From Luteibacter sp. SG786 (lineage in GTDB: Bacteria; Pseudomonadota; Gammaproteobacteria; Xanthomonadales; Rhodanobacteraceae), in the NCBI RefSeq assembly GCF_011759605.1, contig NZ_JAAOYX010000001.1, positions 2,285,063 to 2,349,062 of the forward strand: DNA of 64,000 bases, read 5' to 3'. The notes under the pieces are model-generated. The model ran no database searches. It saw nothing but the letters and a program-made list of their open reading frames with translations, and was not told the DNA's origin. Positions 1 through 9,046 of this stretch are shown piece after piece. Both the position numbers and the translations under genes were made by a program. Numbering within the stretch: the stretch's first letter is position 1; each line of letters begins with the position of its first letter.

Positions 1-962
<962 letters not shown>

Positions 963-973
963 GGCCGGCGGAC

Positions 974-1198
974 ATGGCATTTCACGAGTTCCGCCTCGAA
1001 GGCGATTACGTCGAACTAAACCTGCTGCTGAAGCTGGTCGGCATCGCCGCCAGCGGCGGCGAAGGCAAGCGCCTGGTCGCCGATGGCCTCGTTGCCGTCG
1101 ACGGCGTGCAGGAATTGCGCAAGACGTACAAGGTGCGCGCCGGTCAGGTGGTGACTATCGGCGATGAGGAAATCAGCGTGCTTCCGGAAGTGGACTGA
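974..1198 (+). CDS. Small S4-domain RNA-binding protein (YbcJ-like)
   Basis: A 74-residue protein that is almost entirely one S4 RNA-binding fold: an N-terminal FRLEGDYVELNLLLKLVG segment, then a GEGKRLVADGLVAVDG turn and a basic RKTYKVRAGQVV strand. It resembles the YbcJ/RqcP family of small S4 proteins that bind structured RNA or ribosomal particles. The ATG at 974 begins 12 bases after the alcohol dehydrogenase stop, so the two genes are probably co-transcribed; longer upstream frames overlap that gene and are rejected. The exact RNA target cannot be told from sequence. Confidence 0.8.
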   Translation: MAFHEFRLEGDYVELNLLLKLVGIAASGGEGKRLVADGLVAVDGVQELRKTYKVRAGQVVTIGDEEISVLPEVD

Positions 1199-1209
1199 CT
1201 TTTTCCGTT

Positions 1210-1289
1210 GAAGTCGCTGGGTGCCTGCCTTCGCAGGCACGACGTGAGGTGTACCGTCGCCCCTGCGCAGGCAGGAGCCCAGCGACTTC
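1210..1289. repeat. Composite inverted repeat between convergent genes (family B)
   Basis: Outer arms GAAGTCGCTGGG (1210-1221) and CCCAGCGACTTC (1278-1289) are perfect inverted repeats. They enclose an 18-base hairpin (1222-1239, stem TGCCTGC/GCAGGCA) and a small CCTGCGCAGG palindrome (1262-1271). The core CTGCCTTCGCAGG followed by GACGTGAGG recurs at 56522. The element fills the space between the S4 gene and the convergent small exported-protein gene, where it may also act as a terminator. Confidence 0.7.
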
Positions 1290-1299
1290 GTTCCCAGGA

Positions 1300-1572
1300 T
1301 TACATGCCCGAAGTGGACGACTTCGCCGGCTCGGACGTGGCGCCTTCCTTCTTCATCTTGTGCTTCTTGTGGGTGGACTTCATGGCGCCGCCTTCTTCCG
1401 ACTTCATCGAGCCGTCGCTCTTCTTCATGGAGTCGTGCTCGCTTTGCATGTGCGTGGCGGCGGTGGACGACGGCGAGGGAGCGGTCTGCGGTGCAGCGCT
1501 CTGGGCCAACGCGGCACCGCTCACGGCCATACAGCCGGCAAGCATGGCGACGATCAGTTTCGTATTGCGCAT
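1300..1572 (-). CDS. Small exported Met/Lys-rich protein, function unknown
   Basis: A 90-residue protein with an N-terminal signal peptide (MRNTKLIVAMLAGCMAVSG, probable cleavage after ALA at about residue 24). The mature part is low complexity, rich in Lys, Ser, Met and His, with repeated MK-S units such as KKSDGSMKSEE and a KKHKMKKEG patch. The start at 1572 is chosen because AGGAGA lies just upstream; a longer frame to 1635 would bury the signal peptide. The composition resembles small periplasmic 'pentapeptide MXKDX' proteins and could suit metal or anion binding, but no function can be assigned. It is the only gene in its transcription unit. Confidence 0.65.
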   Translation of the reverse strand: MRNTKLIVAMLAGCMAVSGAALAQSAAPQTAPSPSSTAATHMQSEHDSMKKSDGSMKSEEGGAMKSTHKKHKMKKEGATSEPAKSSTSGM

Positions 1573-1790
1573 GACGGATCTCCTGGAACAGATGGCGCCT
1601 TTGGGAAAGATCGCGATGCCCGGCGCAGTGGACATCGCTCACCGGTAAGACCGGACATGGAGCGGTGTGCAGACGCTATCCCCTTTGGACCCACTTTGGT
1701 CTTCGCAAAGCAGCAATTCTTAGGTGACCATTCAGGAGAAAATTAGGCAGCGTTAAGCGACGGCGGCGGTGTGGCACATCGTTGAAACGC

Positions 1791-4700
1791 TCAATGGAAG
1801 TCGCGGGAGACCGAGCCGAGTTCCGGCAGTAGCTCGCTGAAGTCGTGGAGACGGTGGGCGACAAGGTGACGTACGCCATCGATGGCCTGCCACTGCCCGT
1901 CGACAGCCAGCAATACCGCATCGAGCAGGGCATGGCGGCAGGCTTCGGCTACCTTTGGGCGAACAATGACGTTGACCTGGCCGGTTTCGTCTTCCAGCGT
2001 GACGAAGGTGATGCCGCTGGCGGTTTGCGGGCGTTGGCGCACGGTGACCAGGCCGGCATGACGCAGCCAGGTGCCGTTGCGTTCGTTCTGGAGGTCGCAG
2101 GCGCGCCACGCGCGTCGGGCCAGCAAGTTCTTGCGAATGAGCCGCAGGGGATGCGAGGCCAACGACAGGCCGTGGGTGGCGTAGTCGGCGAACACATTTT
2201 CGGCAAGCGTCGGCGGTCGAAGGGCGGGACGTGTTTCCGCGACGGCGTCGATCAAGGGCAAGCTGCGTTCGATGCCCGAGCTTTCCCAGCGGGCGCGATG
2301 GCGGTGGCCGCTGAGCACGCGAAGCGCGCCGGCGTCGGCGAGTCGTTCCCGCTCGAAACGGGTGAGGCCGGCGCGGCGGGAAAGATCGGCAAGGTCGCGG
2401 AAGGGGGCTTCTGCGCGCGCGGTGACGATGCGCTCGCCCAGGCCGGCGGACAGGCCCTTGACGAGGCGCAGTCCGAGCCGCAGGGCATGCTTGCCGGGAT
2501 GCCCTTCGATGGGCTCGAGTGTGCAATCCCAATGACTGGCCGTGACGTCCGGTGGCCGTACCTGCACGCCGTGCCGGCGTGCGTCGGCCACGAGTTGCGC
2601 GGGTGCATAGAAGCCCATGGGCTGGCTGTTGAGCAGCGCGCAGGTGAAGATTTCCGGGTAGTGGCATTTCAGATAGGACGACGCATACGCGATGAGCGCG
2701 AAGCCTGCCGCGTGCGATTCGGGAAAGCCGTAACTGCCGAAGCCTTTGATCTGGTCGATGATCTGCTGGATGAACTCGGACGAGTAACCGTTCTTCGCCA
2801 TGTTCCGGCGGATCTTCCCGTCGAATTTCTCCAGCCCGCCGCGCCGTTTCCATGCGGCCATGGAGCGGCGCAGGTGGTCCGCTTCGTCCGCGCTGAAGTC
2901 CGCCACCTTTTGCAGGAGCGCCATGACCTGCTCCTGGAAGATGGGCACGCCAAGGGTGCGCCCCAGTACTTCCTTCACGTTTTTCTCGTAGACGATCTCG
3001 TGTGGGGGCAGCTTGCGCCGCTCCAGGTAGGGATGAACCATGCCGCCCTGGATGGGGCCGGGGCGAACGATCGCCACCTGGATCACCAGGTCGTAATACT
3101 CCCTGGGTTTGAGGCGAGGCAGCATGGACATCTGCGCGCGCGATTCGATCTGGAACACGCCGACGGTGTCCGCCTCCTGGATCATCGCGTAGGTGGCATC
3201 GTCGTTGTCGGGAATATCGGCCAGCCGCCGGTAATCCGGTCCGCCCTGCGCGCGCAGCAGGTCGATCGCCTTGCGCATGCACGTGAGCATGCCCAGGGCG
3301 AGGCAGTCGACCTTGAGCAGTTTCATGGTTTCCAGATCGTCCTTGTCCCACTGGATGATGGTGCGGTTTTCCATCGCGGCGTTTTCCACTGGTACCAGAT
3401 GGTGCAACGGCGTGTCGGAAATGACGAAGCCGCCGACATGCTGCGAGAGATGCCGTGGCATGCCCACCAGTTCGTCCACCAGGAACATGAGCTGGCGTAT
3501 GGTGCGGCTGCCGACATCGAAGCCGTGCTCGCTCAGGCGCTCGACGATGGAAACATCGCCATGGGCATGCGAATAGGCGCGGCTGAGCTGGTCGAGCTGG
3601 TCTTCCGAAAGCCCCAGCGCACGGCCGACGTCGCGCGCCGCGCTCTTGCTGCGATAGCTGATGACCGTGGCGGCGAGGGCGGCGCGCTCTCGCCCGTATT
3701 TGTCGAACACGTACTGGAGGACTTCCTCGCGGCGTTCGTGCTCGAAGTCGACATCGATATCCGGCGGCTCGTCGCGTTCGATGGAAATGAAGCGCTCGAA
3801 CAGGGTGGAGACGCGGGCAGGGTCCACTTCGGTGATGCCCAGGCAGAAGCAGACCACCGAGTTGGCGGCCGAGCCGCGCCCCTGGCAAAGGATCTGCTTT
3901 GAACGCGCGAAGCGGACGATGTCGTGCACGGTGAGGAAGAAGGCTTCGTACGCCTTGTGCGCTATGAGAGCCAGTTCCTTTTCAATGCGCTCGGCGATGG
4001 CATGGTCGAGGCCTTCGGGCCAGCGCGTTGCGGCGCCTTCATAGGTCAGGCGGCGCAGGTGGGCGGCATGGTCGAGGCCTTCCGGCACCAGTTCCCGCGG
4101 ATAGACGTAATGGATCCTGCGGATATCGAAACCGGTGCAGCGTGCGGCCACGACGAGGGTTTCCTCCACGAGGTCGCGCGGATAGATGCGGGCGATCGTT
4201 TCGCGCTTGCGCAGGTGCCGTTCGCCGTTGGGAAAGAGGGCATGCCCCGCTTCGGACAATGGCTTGCCGATGCGGATCGCCGTCATCACGTCTTGCAGGG
4301 CGCGACGGTTCCGCTGGTGCATGTGGACATCGCCCGCGGCCACGCAGGGCAGGCCATGACGCTCGCCGATCTGGCGCAGCGCGGCCAGATCGGCGCCGTC
4401 GTGCTGACCGCGGTGCAATTCCACGGCGAGCCACGCACGCCCCGCGAAATGCGTCGCCACCCAGGCGGCGCGCGCTTCATGCGTCGTCGCCTCCGTGGCG
4501 GTGTAAGGGCCTGGGGCCCATAGCAGGCATACGCCCGGTCCAAGCGCCTCGAGATCGCTGCGATGAAGTTCGTAACGGCCCTTGGCCGCACGCCGCCGGC
4601 CGAGCGTGATCAGCCGGCACAGTTCCGTGTACCCGGCCTCGTCTTCCACCAGCAGGACCACCACGGTGCCGTCGGAAAGGCGTAACTCGCTGCCGACGAT

Positions 4701-4940
4701 CATCGGAAGACCGGTTTCCAGCGAGGCTTCCAGCCCGCGCACGATGCCGGAAAGCGAACACTCGTCGGTCACGGCCAGCGCGGAGTAGCCGATGGCTTTT
4801 GCCCGTTCGAACAGTTCCCGCGCGCTGGACGCGCCGCGCTGGAAGCTGAAGTCGCTGAGCGCGTGCAGCTCCGCATAGGCGGGGACATGGGTGTCCTCGT
4901 CGTTGGCGGGAAGCCGTTGGGTCGCGTTGATGAGCGGCAT
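1791..4940 (-). CDS. dnaE2: Error-prone DNA polymerase III alpha subunit DnaE2 (ImuC)
   Basis: A 1049-residue C-family polymerase of the translesion type, normal length for DnaE2. It opens with a PHP domain (AYAELHALSDFSF, then ALAVTDECSLSG). The catalytic PDIDVDF motif is at about residues 393-399, followed by palm, fingers and a C-terminal OB-fold. The sequence KVDCLALGML replaces the KFDFLGL motif of replicative DnaE, supporting the DnaE2 call. It performs mutagenic lesion bypass together with ImuA and ImuB during the SOS response. The ATG at 4940 is chosen over an in-frame extension to 5054 because the extension is a translated intergenic repeat. It is last in the lexA-imuA-imuB-dnaE2 operon, separated from imuB by that repeat. 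Confidence 0.95.
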   Translation of the reverse strand: MPLINATQRLPANDEDTHVPAYAELHALSDFSFQRGASSARELFERAKAIGYSALAVTDECSLSGIVRGLEASLETGLPMIVGSELRLSDGTVVVLLVEDEAGYTELCRLITLGRRRAAKGRYELHRSDLEALGPGVCLLWAPGPYTATEATTHEARAAWVATHFAGRAWLAVELHRGQHDGADLAALRQIGERHGLPCVAAGDVHMHQRNRRALQDVMTAIRIGKPLSEAGHALFPNGERHLRKRETIARIYPRDLVEETLVVAARCTGFDIRRIHYVYPRELVPEGLDHAAHLRRLTYEGAATRWPEGLDHAIAERIEKELALIAHKAYEAFFLTVHDIVRFARSKQILCQGRGSAANSVVCFCLGITEVDPARVSTLFERFISIERDEPPDIDVDFEHERREEVLQYVFDKYGRERAALAATVISYRSKSAARDVGRALGLSEDQLDQLSRAYSHAHGDVSIVERLSEHGFDVGSRTIRQLMFLVDELVGMPRHLSQHVGGFVISDTPLHHLVPVENAAMENRTIIQWDKDDLETMKLLKVDCLALGMLTCMRKAIDLLRAQGGPDYRRLADIPDNDDATYAMIQEADTVGVFQIESRAQMSMLPRLKPREYYDLVIQVAIVRPGPIQGGMVHPYLERRKLPPHEIVYEKNVKEVLGRTLGVPIFQEQVMALLQKVADFSADEADHLRRSMAAWKRRGGLEKFDGKIRRNMAKNGYSSEFIQQIIDQIKGFGSYGFPESHAAGFALIAYASSYLKCHYPEIFTCALLNSQPMGFYAPAQLVADARRHGVQVRPPDVTASHWDCTLEPIEGHPGKHALRLGLRLVKGLSAGLGERIVTARAEAPFRDLADLSRRAGLTRFERERLADAGALRVLSGHRHRARWESSGIERSLPLIDAVAETRPALRPPTLAENVFADYATHGLSLASHPLRLIRKNLLARRAWRACDLQNERNGTWLRHAGLVTVRQRPQTASGITFVTLEDETGQVNVIVRPKVAEACRHALLDAVLLAVDGQWQAIDGVRHLVAHRLHDFSELLPELGSVSRDFH

Positions 4941-4951
4941 GGAGAGCAAAT

Positions 4952-5031
4952 GTGGGAGCCGCTTCAGCGGCGATGGGAGCTTGCCGTGTTCTGGCCCGCT
5001 GGCGCGGGATCGCCGCTGAAGCGGCTCCCAC
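4952..5031. repeat. REP-like palindrome (family A), inside the imuB-dnaE2 gap
   Basis: An 80-base element that starts GTGGGAGCCGCTTCAGCGGC and ends with the inverse complement. Each arm is itself a small hairpin (GCCGCTTCAGCGGC). The same family recurs at 10469, 14509, 20318, 34330 and 59195. This copy sits inside an operon, between two genes that are usually tightly coupled. Confidence 0.9.
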
Positions 5032-5060
5032 AGGAAGCTTCTGTTCGAAAACACGACATC

Positions 5061-6470
5061 TCACGCAAACCAGCCGTGCAGCATCCAGCCGTCGAGCGTG
5101 CCGGGCGGCAGGTATGCCCATGCGTGCTGTCCTTGCGCGGTGCGCACGATGTAGTAGTCGCGGCGCGTGTCGCCGCCGTCCCACCAGCCGCTTTCGATAC
5201 GTTCGGGGCCGGCGAGCACGGCGGCCGGTTCCGGTCGCATCGGTTGCGGCCGCCGCAGCAGCCAGAGAGGCCGGCGCTGGCGCGGCGACGACACCGTGTC
5301 GGTGGGCTTGCCATAGCGGGAGGCATATTCGGGACGGTGATCGGCGACCAGCGCGATCTGGCGCAGCGCCGCGTCGCCAAGGCGCGCGCGCAGGCGTTCG
5401 TCGAGGGTGGGCCAGTCCAGGCCGTCGCCCCGCACCGGCTCGAACAGGTCGCGCACGGGCGGCCGGAACACCGGCAGTTCGGCGGCTTCCAGTTCGATAG
5501 CCCGCGCGGGAGCGGGCAGGGACGCGCGCTCCAGGCGCGTGCGGGCCAGTTCGAACAGGCGCTCGGCATCGCGCTGCGGCGCGGCCATGGCCACGACGAC
5601 GTGCGTGGTTTCGCCCCGGGCATGTTCGAGGGCGAGCGTGAAGCGCTGCACGCCGCCGTCGCGCGCGGCAAGCAGGTTGGCGAGCGAGCGGGTGAGGCGG
5701 CGCAATGGAAAGAGCAGTGGTTGACTGCCGTCCAGTTCGGCGTCGAATTCGATCTTCTGCCGGAAGCTGGCCGGCGGCTGCCAAGCGGGCAATACGTCGG
5801 AGGCATGCCCTTGCACGCGGTCGAGCCAGTTCACGCCCTCGCGCCCGATGCGCCGGGTGAGTTCGGGACGCGGCAGGCGGATCACCTCGGCAAGACGGCG
5901 GAAGCCCATCGCCTGCAGCGACGTCACGGTCGCGACGGGCAGCCCGCTCTGTGCCAGCGGCAAGGCGCCGAGCATGCGTCGCACGCCTTCGTGGTCGGGC
6001 AACACCATGCCGTCCGCGCTGGCGGCGAAAACCCAGGAGGCGGCGGCGAACGGCGTTGCCGCCAGCGTGTGCGCGTGGCCTTGCCCGACGAGGCCGCTAC
6101 GCAATCTTTCGGCCAGCACGGGCCAGCCGTCGAACAGACGCAGGCTGGCTCCGACTTCCATCAGGAGCGCATTCGGCGGCACGAGGCTCACATGTCCACT
6201 GAACTGGTAGCACCAGGCGGCCAGTTCGGTGAGCAGGCGTTCTTCCGCGTCGGGATCGCGGGGGCGTACTTCGAGAGCGGGACACAAGGCGCGCGCAGCG
6301 GCGAGGCTTTGTCCGCGACGAACGCCGAGTGATGAGGCCTCGGCGTTCGTCGCGGCAATCAGGCGCTGGCGCGCCTTGTGGTCCAGCAGGGCGGAGGGGC
6401 CTGCCTCCGGGGTCGCGGCAAAGGCGGCGGAGAACGCCAGGCCGGGAAAACGGAGACAGGCCCAAAGCAT
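5061..6470 (-). CDS. imuB: ImuB, catalytically inactive Y-family polymerase-like SOS mutagenesis protein
   Basis: A 469-residue protein of the ImuB family. These are DinB/UmuC-like proteins without an active polymerase centre that bridge the beta clamp, ImuA and DnaE2. Visible features are the N-terminal palm-like region (MLWACLRFPGLAFSAAF), the GVRRGQSLAAARALCP segment, helix-hairpin-helix-like LQAMGFRRLAEVIRLPRPEL, and a C-terminal region with RPLWLLRRPQP and ESGWWDGGDTRRDYY that is characteristic of the family. The acidic pair expected in active Y-family enzymes is not apparent. It starts 73 bases after imuA and is followed by an intergenic repeat before dnaE2. Confidence 0.93.
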   Translation of the reverse strand: MLWACLRFPGLAFSAAFAATPEAGPSALLDHKARQRLIAATNAEASSLGVRRGQSLAAARALCPALEVRPRDPDAEERLLTELAAWCYQFSGHVSLVPPNALLMEVGASLRLFDGWPVLAERLRSGLVGQGHAHTLAATPFAAASWVFAASADGMVLPDHEGVRRMLGALPLAQSGLPVATVTSLQAMGFRRLAEVIRLPRPELTRRIGREGVNWLDRVQGHASDVLPAWQPPASFRQKIEFDAELDGSQPLLFPLRRLTRSLANLLAARDGGVQRFTLALEHARGETTHVVVAMAAPQRDAERLFELARTRLERASLPAPARAIELEAAELPVFRPPVRDLFEPVRGDGLDWPTLDERLRARLGDAALRQIALVADHRPEYASRYGKPTDTVSSPRQRRPLWLLRRPQPMRPEPAAVLAGPERIESGWWDGGDTRRDYYIVRTAQGQHAWAYLPPGTLDGWMLHGWFA

Positions 6471-6543
6471 GGCTGCGTAAGGAAGGCGACGACGGTGCGT
6501 CCGTCATGACGGCGTGGATGAGGCGGCGTCATGAAGGCTTCCA

Positions 6544-7173
6544 TCAGGCCCGCATGCGCAGCAGCGGAGCGGTGGTGGTCAGCAGACCCCGTGACTTGAG
6601 CACGTCCACGTAGGTGGCTTCGTCGCTGTTGCTGACCTTGAGGCGAAGCGCGGCCGGACTGTTCTGTGCGGCGTGCTCGGCGGACCGGAAGAGCATGGCG
6701 CAGGCGTCGCCGCTTTCGGCGGCCAGCTGCAGCCGACGCAGGCTGCGGTAGTCGATGTCGGGCAACCAGCCGACCACCGCGCCGCAGCAGCCCGAACGCA
6801 GGCACTGTTCCATGCTCCATGCGGCCTCGGTGCTGCCGGCGTGGATTTCATGCAGGAAGCGCAGGTCGACGCCGGCCGCCGCGAGGGCGGGCGCATAGGG
6901 CAGATAAGGCGGTGCCACGAAGATCACCCGGCGATGTTCCTGGGTAAGCGCGGCCAGCGCGGGCATGACCAGATCCAGTTCGCCCAGGCCATCGTGTTCG
7001 TACAGGATTTCGCTCAGCGCGCCCTGCGGCCAGCCGCCGCCGGGAAGCTTGGCGTCCAGCGAGGTCCAGCCCGTAGCCAGGGCGCGCACGCGCGGCTGGC
7101 GATCGGCTGACCGGCGCCAGATACCGGGATGGTCGAGCACCTGGGCGAGAGTCGGTGAGGCGATGGCGTTCAT
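6544..7173 (-). CDS. imuA: ImuA, RecA/SulA-like SOS mutagenesis protein
   Basis: A 209-residue member of the ImuA (SulA/RecA-like) family that works with ImuB and DnaE2 in damage-induced mutagenesis. The N-terminal half carries ALATGWTSLDAKLPGGGWP and GALSEILYE, the typical ImuA opening that resembles the start of the RecA core. The degenerate core continues through RRVIFVAPPYLPYAP. The ATG at 7173 has AGGACC upstream and lies only two bases beyond the lexA stop, implying translational coupling; a much longer antisense extension upstream is discarded. The C-terminus (LRMRA) is short. Confidence 0.92.
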   Translation of the reverse strand: MNAIASPTLAQVLDHPGIWRRSADRQPRVRALATGWTSLDAKLPGGGWPQGALSEILYEHDGLGELDLVMPALAALTQEHRRVIFVAPPYLPYAPALAAAGVDLRFLHEIHAGSTEAAWSMEQCLRSGCCGAVVGWLPDIDYRSLRRLQLAAESGDACAMLFRSAEHAAQNSPAALRLKVSNSDEATYVDVLKSRGLLTTTAPLLRMRA

Positions 7174-7175
7174 GG

Positions 7176-7802
7176 TCAGGTCCTGCGGATGATGCCGACG
7201 TAACGCCCTTCGATGGCGAACGCATGGCGGCGAGGGTCGACTTCGATGGGATCGAAGTCGGGGTTTTCGGGAAGCAGAAGGAGGCGGTCGCGCTCGTGCT
7301 TCAGGCGCTTCACGGTCACTTCGTCGTCGAGGCGGGCGACGACGATCTGGCCGTCGTTCGCCGTGGCCGTCTTGTGCACGGCGAGCAGGTCGCCGTCGAG
7401 GATGCCGGCGTCGCGCATGCTGAGGCCCACCACGCGAAGCAGGTAGTCGGCGCGCGGGCGGAACAGCGCGGGATCGACTTCGAGCTGCGCCTCGATGTTC
7501 TCTTCGGCGAGGATGGGCGAACCCGCGGCCACACGGCCGACCAGCGGCAGGTCGTTGGCGGCGGCGATTCCCCGATAACCGGTGTCGCCCGCAGGCAGGC
7601 GCAGGCCGCGGTGCTGCGGCGAGCGTTCCAGCACACCCTTCCTGACCAGCGACTCCACACAGGCCTGGGCGGAGCTGTGGCTGGAGAAGCCCAGAGCCTC
7701 CGCGATTTCCCGCAGCGTGGGTGGGAGGCCCTGGCTCTGCAGGTATTCCCGCAGGAAGGCGAGGGTCTTTTGCTGACGCTCTGTAAGGGTAGGTGTCGAC
7801 AT
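7176..7802 (-). CDS. lexA: SOS repressor LexA (LexA2 type)
   Basis: A 208-residue LexA. Residues 1-65 form the winged helix DNA-binding domain (LTERQQKTLAFLREYLQ, then PPTLREIAEALGF). The self-cleavage site is Ala93-Gly94 (VAAGSP). The catalytic dyad is Ser128 (VGLSMRDAG) and Lys165 (VTVKRLK). On RecA activation it cleaves itself and derepresses the operon. It is first in lexA-imuA-imuB-dnaE2 and has two overlapping operators abutting its start. No Shine-Dalgarno sequence precedes the ATG at 7802, and a plausible -10 box ends only seven bases upstream, so a leaderless message is likely. An alternative start at 7856 would put the operators inside the coding region. Confidence 0.93.
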   Translation of the reverse strand: MSTPTLTERQQKTLAFLREYLQSQGLPPTLREIAEALGFSSHSSAQACVESLVRKGVLERSPQHRGLRLPAGDTGYRGIAAANDLPLVGRVAAGSPILAEENIEAQLEVDPALFRPRADYLLRVVGLSMRDAGILDGDLLAVHKTATANDGQIVVARLDDEVTVKRLKHERDRLLLLPENPDFDPIEVDPRRHAFAIEGRYVGIIRRT

Positions 7803-7803
7803 G

Positions 7804-7825
7804 CGTACATTTGTACAGATGTACG
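7804..7825 (-). promoter_or_regulatory. Two overlapping LexA2-type operators
   Basis: Bases 7804-7817 read CGTACATTTGTACA and 7812-7825 read TGTACAGATGTACG. Both match the TGTACA-N2-TGTACA pattern known for Xanthomonas LexA2, and they share the central TGTACA. The site covers the predicted lexA -10 box and ends one base before the lexA start codon. Confidence 0.75.
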
Positions 7826-7838
7826 AGGCGCGGTGCAA
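7810..7838 (-). promoter_or_regulatory. Predicted lexA-imuAB-dnaE2 promoter
   Basis: On the minus strand, TTGCAC (7838-7833), a 17-base spacer and TACAAA (7815-7810) give a good sigma-70 promoter overlapping the LexA operators. The expected transcription start falls at the lexA ATG or within a base or two of it. Confidence 0.5.
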
Positions 7839-7908
7839 GTGGAAAATTGTTTGCACGTTGTTGCACGATTACGTACAGTGATGCGCATTCGTTCCACGAA
7901 GGAAACCT

Positions 7909-9027
7909 ATGCGTCCCGCCCGCGCCACCCGACTCATCTTCTTGCTCTCCGGCATCGGCATGGCCAGTTGGGCGCCCATGGTTCCTTATGCGAAAGCCAG
8001 GCTGGGCCTGGACGAAGCCACGCTCGGCCTCGTGCTGCTGTGCATGGGCTTCGGCGCGGTGATGGCCATGCCCCTGGCGGGCTTCCTCACCCACCGCTAT
8101 GGCAATCGCGACGTGATCGGCGTCAGCGCCTTGCTGGTTTGCGTGGCGTTGCCGTTGCTGACGATGGCGCCGGATGCGTATTGGCTGGGTGCGGCGCTGT
8201 GGTTCTTCGGTGCGTCGCTGGGCGTGGTCGACGTCGCCATGAACGCGCATGCGGTGGATGTGGAGAAACATGCCGGCAAGCCGATGATGTCGGGCTTCCA
8301 TGGCCTCTTCAGCGTGGGCGGCCTGGTCGGTTCGGCCGGCATGGCGGCCTTGCTGAAAGCCGGCATGCCGCTTACCAGCGGCGCGCTCGCCGTATCCGGC
8401 GGCTTGCTGGCGATCGTCGCCACGCAATGGCGGCACTTCATCGTCCGCCTGCACGACACGGACGAAAAGCATTCCATCTTCCGCCTTCCTTCCGCCGCGG
8501 TGCTCCTGCTTGGCTTCCTCTGCCTCGTGGTGTTCCTCGCCGAAGGGGCGATGCTGGACTGGAGCGCGGTGTTCCTGCGTTATTCGCGCGGCTTCGATCC
8601 CTCGCTCGCCGGCCTGGGGTACGCCGCTTTCTCCATCGCCATGGCATGCGGACGCCTCCTGGGTGATCGCATCACCGCCTGGGTGGGGCCGGTGACGATC
8701 GTCCGTGCCGGCGCCTTCCTCGCCGCGCTGGGTTTCTTCCTCGCCACGATGCTGCCGTGGGGGCCTGCGGCGCTCCTGGGTTTCGTGCTGGTCGGCATGG
8801 GCGCGTCGAACATCGTCCCCGTGCTGTTCAGCGCGGCGGGCCGTCAGCCGCGTACCTCGCCGGGCATCGCCATCGCCACCGTCACCTCGCTGGGTTATGC
8901 AGGCATGCTTGCCGGCCCTGCGGCCATCGGATTCGTCGCCCAGCACAGCAGCCTCTCCGCCGCCCTTGCCGGCGTGGCCGTGCTGCTCGTCGTCGTCTCG
9001 GCCTGCGCGTCCATCGCGCGGCGCTGA
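7909..9027 (+). CDS. MFS transporter, YbjJ-like
   Basis: A 372-residue integral membrane protein of the major facilitator superfamily with about twelve hydrophobic segments. The short loop after helix 2 has GFLTHRYGNRDV, matching the MFS G-x-x-x-D-R-x-G-R-R signature position. FHGLFSVGGLVGSAG and GMLAGPAAIGFVAQ resemble the YbjJ/FucP-like branch of putative sugar transporters or exporters. It is first of three same-strand genes with an HAD phosphatase and a DeoR regulator, suggesting transport of a sugar or sugar-like compound whose phosphate form is handled by the neighbour. The substrate is not predictable. Its promoter region is shared divergently with lexA. Confidence 0.85.
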   Translation: MRPARATRLIFLLSGIGMASWAPMVPYAKARLGLDEATLGLVLLCMGFGAVMAMPLAGFLTHRYGNRDVIGVSALLVCVALPLLTMAPDAYWLGAALWFFGASLGVVDVAMNAHAVDVEKHAGKPMMSGFHGLFSVGGLVGSAGMAALLKAGMPLTSGALAVSGGLLAIVATQWRHFIVRLHDTDEKHSIFRLPSAAVLLLGFLCLVVFLAEGAMLDWSAVFLRYSRGFDPSLAGLGYAAFSIAMACGRLLGDRITAWVGPVTIVRAGAFLAALGFFLATMLPWGPAALLGFVLVGMGASNIVPVLFSAAGRQPRTSPGIAIATVTSLGYAGMLAGPAAIGFVAQHSSLSAALAGVAVLLVVVSACASIARR

Positions 9028-9046
9028 CGCTTTCTAGGAGCCAACC

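Noticed and set aside
1845-3902. Long open frame of about 680 codons antisense to dnaE2
   Set aside because: It is the mirror frame of a strongly coding GC-rich gene, with no recognisable domain and no ribosome site; dnaE2 on the other strand has complete motifs.
4941-5054. 38-residue N-terminal extension of DnaE2
   Set aside because: The extra residues are translation of the family-A repeat (LWEPLQRRSR-type sequence seen wherever this repeat is read in that frame), not DnaE2 homology.
7174-8946. N-terminal extension of imuA through lexA and the MFS gene
   Set aside because: The extension reads antisense or out of frame through two real genes; the ATG at 7173 has a ribosome site and begins the ImuA homology.
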